Shown: piece by piece, positions 6,903 to 10,279 of the stretch
Position numbering within the stretch: the stretch's first letter is position 1
Layout of the letters: the number at the start of each line of letters is the position of its first letter
DNA from: Streptosporangiaceae bacterium
Lineage (GTDB): Bacteria > Actinomycetota > Actinomycetes > Streptosporangiales > Streptosporangiaceae
DNA: 10,279 bases
Direction: 5' to 3'
Assembly (NCBI GenBank): GCA_030045295.1
Contig: JASIGD010000067.1
Span: 1-10,279 of the forward strand
Made by a program: the position numbers and the translations under genes
The notes under the pieces: generated by a model
Told to the model about the DNA's origin: nothing
What the model saw: only the letters and a program-made list of their open reading frames with translations
Database searches by the model: none

Positions 6903-7622
6903 TCAGCGCTCGGGGGCCAGCCGGTAGCCGGCCCGCGGCTGGGTGAGGATGAGCGGCGCGCTCTCCTCCGCCTCAAGCTTGGCCCGCAGCCGCCGCACGT
7001 ACACGCGCAGGTACTCGGTCTCGGTCTCGTAGCCGTGCCCCCACACCCGGCGCAGCAGGTGGGCGTGCGTGAGCAGCTTGCCCCGGTTGACGGCAAGCTC
7101 ACGCAGCAGGGCGAACTCGGTCGGGGTCAGGTGCACCGGCTGCCCGTTCCGCCGGACCTGCTGGAGGGCCAGGTCGATGACGATGTCGCCGACCACGATG
7201 ACCGGAGGGGCCTGCTCGGTCGGCGCGGCCGGCCGGGTCCGGCGCAGCGTGGCGGTGATGCGGGCCAGCAGCTCCTCGATGCTGAACGGCTTGGTCATGT
7301 AGTCGTCCGCACCCATGTGCAGGGCCGTCACCTTGTCCCGCTCGCCGCCGCGGGCCGAGACCACGATGATCGCGACCGACGATCGCTCGCGGATCTGGCG
7401 GCACAGCTCGAAACCGTCCGCCTCGGGCAGCATCAGGTCAAGCAGCACGATGTCCGGATCCTCGGTCTCGAGCAGCTGCAGGGCGCGCAGGCCATCGACT
7501 GACACGATGGTGTCGAAGCCCCGCACGGCGAGGTTGGACCGGATCAGGTCCACGATGTTGGGATCGTCCTCCACGACCAGGGCGCAGGTCTTGCGCGCAT
7601 CCTCAGTCATCGTCGCCGTCAC
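6903..7622 (-). CDS. OmpR/PhoB-family response regulator (KdpE-like)
   Basis: A 239-residue DNA-binding response regulator. The receiver domain has the acidic pocket Glu18-Asp19-Asp20, phospho-acceptor Asp62 in VLLDLMLP, switch Ser89 in VVSARG and Lys111 in MTKPF. The winged-helix output domain (about 137-238) shows HLTPTEFALLREL, the recognition-helix region TETEYLRVYVRRLRAKLE and the wing ending RAGYRL, closest in style to KdpE. GTG at 7622 was chosen because GGAG lies five bases upstream; ATG at 7625 is too close to that motif, and ATG at 7610 also fits the usual family length. Any of these overlaps the kinase stop at 7603, so the two are co-translated. Its kinase is almost certainly the upstream gene, and the 11-base repeats at 6775-6820 are the natural target. 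Confidence 0.93.
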   Translation of the reverse strand: MTATMTEDARKTCALVVEDDPNIVDLIRSNLAVRGFDTIVSVDGLRALQLLETEDPDIVLLDLMLPEADGFELCRQIRERSSVAIIVVSARGGERDKVTALHMGADDYMTKPFSIEELLARITATLRRTRPAAPTEQAPPVIVVGDIVIDLALQQVRRNGQPVHLTPTEFALLRELAVNRGKLLTHAHLLRRVWGHGYETETEYLRVYVRRLRAKLEAEESAPLILTQPRAGYRLAPER

Positions 7623-10279
7623 CATCGCTCCTTTCGCCGGCTTCCTCCCGGCCGGCCGGGCCGCTGGCCGTGGCGGCGCGGAGCGAACCGACCGTCCGGC
7701 TCGCGCCGGGGATGTCCGCCTCAACGGGCAGGTACACGCTGAAGCAGGTGCCCTTATGCAGCGGGATCAGCTCGATCCGGCCGCCGTGAGCGTGCACGAT
7801 TCCCTTGGCGATGGACAGCCCGAGCCCGGCGCCGGCGCTCTTGCGGTGGCCTGCCCGGCTGTTCTCCGCGTGGCCGGAACCGTTGCGCGTGCCGTTGCCC
7901 GAGGCACGGGCCGATCCGTCCGATCCGTTACCCGGCGCGCTGCTGCCTCTCGGGCGCGGCCGGCGGGCAGGCTCGAACGGCGACGCGGCCAGCTCCGGCG
8001 GCAGGCCGATACCGTCATCCAGCACTGTGATCACGACCTCGGGCACCGCGGGTGCGGCGGGCGCTGGCCGCCCCGGTCCGGCTGGCTCGGACGCGGGACC
8101 GCGTTCCGCGGTTACCTGCACCCGGGTTCCCGGTGGGTTGTGGGCGAACGCGTTGTTCAGCAGGTTCACGAAGACCTGTTCCATCCGGTCGTGGTCGCCC
8201 CACACGACGGGCAGGTCGAGATCGCAGTCGAGTGAGACCATCGCCGCGCTGGCCGGGGGCAGGCAGGCGATCGCCGCCTCGAGGACGAGCCGCATGTCGC
8301 ACCAGTCCCGTTGCAGGCGCATGATGCCCGATTCGATCGCGGAGAAGTCAAGCAGGTCGTCGACCAGGCGGCCCAGGCGCGCGGACTCCGCGGCGATCCG
8401 GTCCAGGAAACGCTGCTGTGAATCGCGGTCCCAGGTCACGTCGGTCTGCAGCAGGCTGGACGCGTAGCCTCTGATGGCCGTCAGCGGGGTCCGCAGCTCG
8501 TGGCTCAGCCGGGACAGGAAACCGCGCTGCAGCTCCCGCGACCGGCGCAGGGCCGCCGCCTCCTGGTGAGCGTGGGCTGCCTCCTCACGTTCGAGCGACA
8601 GCCGGAGGGAGTTCGCGGCATCCTCCATCAGCGCCGTCTCCTGGTTGGTGAGCGGCACCCGCCGCCAGCTGGCGAGGAGCACCGTCGGGCCGCCGGCCGC
8701 TACGAACGCGACGGCCCGGCCACGGTGCCTGCGGCTGCTGCGCAACTCCCTGGCGACCCCGTCCGGGAGCGTGCTGGCCAGCGCGGTCTCGGCCATGTCG
8801 CGCAGGGACGAGGTGGCGGAGGCCGGGTCGGGGCCAAGCGGCCCGGCGAAGGCACGCCAGCGAGCCGGCTGGCCGGCCGGCTGGGTGATCAGTGCCACCT
8901 CGTCGGCTTGCAGGCCACGGCGCAGCGACTGGACCGCGATGGTAAGTCCCTCACCGACCGGGACGGGCCCGGCCAGCGTCTCCAGCATCTCGCGAATCGT
9001 CTCAAGCACGCGGTTTCTCGCGGTTACCTGGTCAAGCAGCCGGTCACGTTCGATGGCGCTGGCGGCGTAACCCGCGTAGACGGTGACCAGGGCGAGCTCG
9101 TCCTGGTGCGGCGCGCCGTGCTCGGCGCGGAACACCGTGATCACGCCGCTGAGCCCACTGGGCCCCAGCACGGGGACCGACCATGAGCTGGCGACGTTGA
9201 CGGTCTTGGCCAGATCGCGGAAGCTGCGCCAGGCACCGGTACGGACGTTATCGGCCATGAAGGGCCGTTCGTCCGCCGCGGCCATGCCGACCGGGCCGCC
9301 GGCCGGCCCGAACGGCAGCCTGGCCCACGGTTCGAGCTGCCCGGGCTTGAAGCCCAGCGACGCGGCGCAGCAGAGGCTCCTGTCGGTGACCAGGTGAATG
9401 CACAGCCGTTCGCTGCTGAGCGCCGACCCCAGCGCGGACAAGATCAGCGACAGGCTCGAGGACGGGTCCGCGGTCACCAGCCGGTCGGTGAGCCCGTGCA
9501 GCCGGGTGATCTGGTGGCGGGCGGAGGCGTCGACCTGCTGGCCCGAAATAAACCCCACCACGTCGTCGGGGTGCGCATCGGCCGTCCGCAGGTCCGCCAC
9601 GATCCGGCCCTGGCGAAGCACCACGATGCGGTCGGCGAGCCGGAACATCTGGTCGATATCGTGGCAGGCCAGCAAGATGGTCGTGCCTTGCGCCCGCAGG
9701 CCCATGATCAGCTCTTCGACCTGAGCTGCTTCGTTCACGCCAAGTGAGGACGTGGGCTCGTCCAGCGCTAGCAGCCGCGGCTTGCCGCCCATGGCGCGCG
9801 CTACCGCCACCAGCTGCCGCTGTCCGCCGGACAGCGTGCCGACGCTGCGGGTCGTATCGGTCAGCGGGATGCGCAGCGAGGCCAGCAGTGACGCGGCGGT
9901 CATGTGAAAGCGAGTGTCCGACATCAGCAGCCAGGGTTTCTCCCGGCCGAGCATCACGTTGGCGGCGATATCCAGGTTGTCGCACAGCGCCAGGTCCTGC
10001 CAGACCACCGCGATGCCGCGCTTGGCCGCCGCGGCCGGGTCGGGCGGTACCCGCTTGCCGGCCAGGAACACCTCACCGTTGGCCGGCACCACGTCGCCGG
10101 CGATGCAGCGCACCAAGCTGGTCTTGCCCGCGCCGTTCTCCCCGGCCAGCGCGACGAGTTCACCGGTCCGCACGCTCAGGTTAACGCCGTCCAGGGCGCG
10201 GACCCGGCCGTAGCTGACGCTCAGCCCGGACACGGTCAGCAGCGGCGCCGACGCCGCGGCGGCGCCGGCTTCGCCCCGG
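7603..10279 (-). CDS. ABC ATPase-GAF-GAF-histidine kinase fusion, 5' partial
   Basis: The frame is open to the right edge; the GTG at 10233 would start inside the ATPase fold (APLLTVSGLSVSYG), so the start lies outside. Residues are counted from that GTG. Domain 1 (to about 232) is a complete sugar-type ABC ATPase: Walker A GENGAGKTS (31-39), Q-loop WQDLALCDNL (78-87), signature LSGGQ (134-138), Walker B LLALDEP with Glu159, and His191. A GAF domain follows (about 257-398), a GAF-like domain (about 425-548), then HisKA with His578 in LSHELRTPLTAIRGY, and HATPase_c with N-box NLLNNAFAH (690-698), G1 DDGIGL and G2 GAGLGLSIAKG (801-811). A Gly/Asn/Arg-rich insert (about 750-800) lies in the ATP lid. 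No membrane segment or signal peptide is visible. Both ATPase and kinase residues look intact. The cognate regulator overlaps its stop. Confidence 0.92.
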   Translation of the reverse strand, partial: RGEAGAAAASAPLLTVSGLSVSYGRVRALDGVNLSVRTGELVALAGENGAGKTSLVRCIAGDVVPANGEVFLAGKRVPPDPAAAAKRGIAVVWQDLALCDNLDIAANVMLGREKPWLLMSDTRFHMTAASLLASLRIPLTDTTRSVGTLSGGQRQLVAVARAMGGKPRLLALDEPTSSLGVNEAAQVEELIMGLRAQGTTILLACHDIDQMFRLADRIVVLRQGRIVADLRTADAHPDDVVGFISGQQVDASARHQITRLHGLTDRLVTADPSSSLSLILSALGSALSSERLCIHLVTDRSLCCAASLGFKPGQLEPWARLPFGPAGGPVGMAAADERPFMADNVRTGAWRSFRDLAKTVNVASSWSVPVLGPSGLSGVITVFRAEHGAPHQDELALVTVYAGYAASAIERDRLLDQVTARNRVLETIREMLETLAGPVPVGEGLTIAVQSLRRGLQADEVALITQPAGQPARWRAFAGPLGPDPASATSSLRDMAETALASTLPDGVARELRSSRRHRGRAVAFVAAGGPTVLLASWRRVPLTNQETALMEDAANSLRLSLEREEAAHAHQEAAALRRSRELQRGFLSRLSHELRTPLTAIRGYASSLLQTDVTWDRDSQQRFLDRIAAESARLGRLVDDLLDFSAIESGIMRLQRDWCDMRLVLEAAIACLPPASAAMVSLDCDLDLPVVWGDHDRMEQVFVNLLNNAFAHNPPGTRVQVTAERGPASEPAGPGRPAPAAPAVPEVVITVLDDGIGLPPELAASPFEPARRPRPRGSSAPGNGSDGSARASGNGTRNGSGHAENSRAGHRKSAGAGLGLSIAKGIVHAHGGRIELIPLHKGTCFSVYLPVEADIPGASRTVGSLRAATASGPAGREEAGERSDGDGDDD

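Noticed and set aside
6903..7724. Longer response regulator starting at 7724
   Set aside because: The extra N-terminus is Arg/Pro/Ala-rich, precedes the normal receiver start, and overlaps the kinase coding region by over 100 bases; a strong ribosome binding site points to 7622.
6903..10279. Kinase-regulator pair as KdpDE (potassium control)
   Set aside because: The regulator is KdpE-like, but the kinase lacks the KdpD N-terminal and Usp domains and its membrane segments, and no kdpFABC genes are present.
10231..10279. GTG at 10233 as the true start of the fusion kinase
   Set aside because: The frame stays open to the edge and upstream codons (PLLT) fit the usual first strand of an ABC ATPase, so the start is likely outside the window.
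1..10279. Mobile elements, CRISPR arrays, tRNA or rRNA genes
   Set aside because: No transposase or integrase motifs, no regularly spaced repeat arrays and no tRNA-like cloverleaf sequence were seen; coding density and composition are uniform.

Overview
The window looks like a piece of a high-GC actinobacterial chromosome. Coding sequence is strongly GC-biased, GTG starts are common, a YkuD-type L,D-transpeptidase sits at one edge, and protein tails are rich in Ala, Pro and Arg. The organism cannot be named from this sequence alone. Apart from the transpeptidase at the left edge, every gene is on the minus strand, so the minus-strand story reads from right to left.

Right part (10279 to 6903): a two-gene signalling operon. 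The first gene, cut by the right edge, encodes a soluble protein that fuses a complete sugar-type ABC transporter ATPase domain to two GAF or GAF-like domains and a full histidine kinase (HisKA plus HATPase_c). Its stop overlaps the start of an OmpR/PhoB (KdpE-like) response regulator. A 241-base, comparatively AT-rich gap follows. It carries two sets of direct repeats with exact 11-base spacing, the geometry that OmpR-family regulators bind.

Middle part (6661 to 3020): a CUT2-type sugar ABC transporter operon with a XylF-like lipoprotein, a single-domain ATPase with an Ala/Glu-rich N-terminal extension, and a XylH/RbsC-type permease joined to the ATPase gene by a GTGA start/stop overlap. The transporter ATPase and the kinase-fused ATPase are related: both have the WQD/YQD-LALCDNLDI Q-loop, with a 23-base DNA match carrying one mismatch. 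The likely picture is a transporter controlled by a two-component system whose kinase carries its own transporter-type ATPase, perhaps docking on the permease. This is the most unusual content of the window.

Left part (2917 to 669): a tight three-gene cluster of DUF1275 membrane protein, carboxymuconolactone decarboxylase-family protein without the usual CxxC, and DMT-family transporter. It has a possible promoter of its own. It converges on a plus-strand L,D-transpeptidase with an N-terminal peptidoglycan-binding domain, which is cut by the left edge. No RNA genes, CRISPR arrays, insertion sequences or phage genes were seen.
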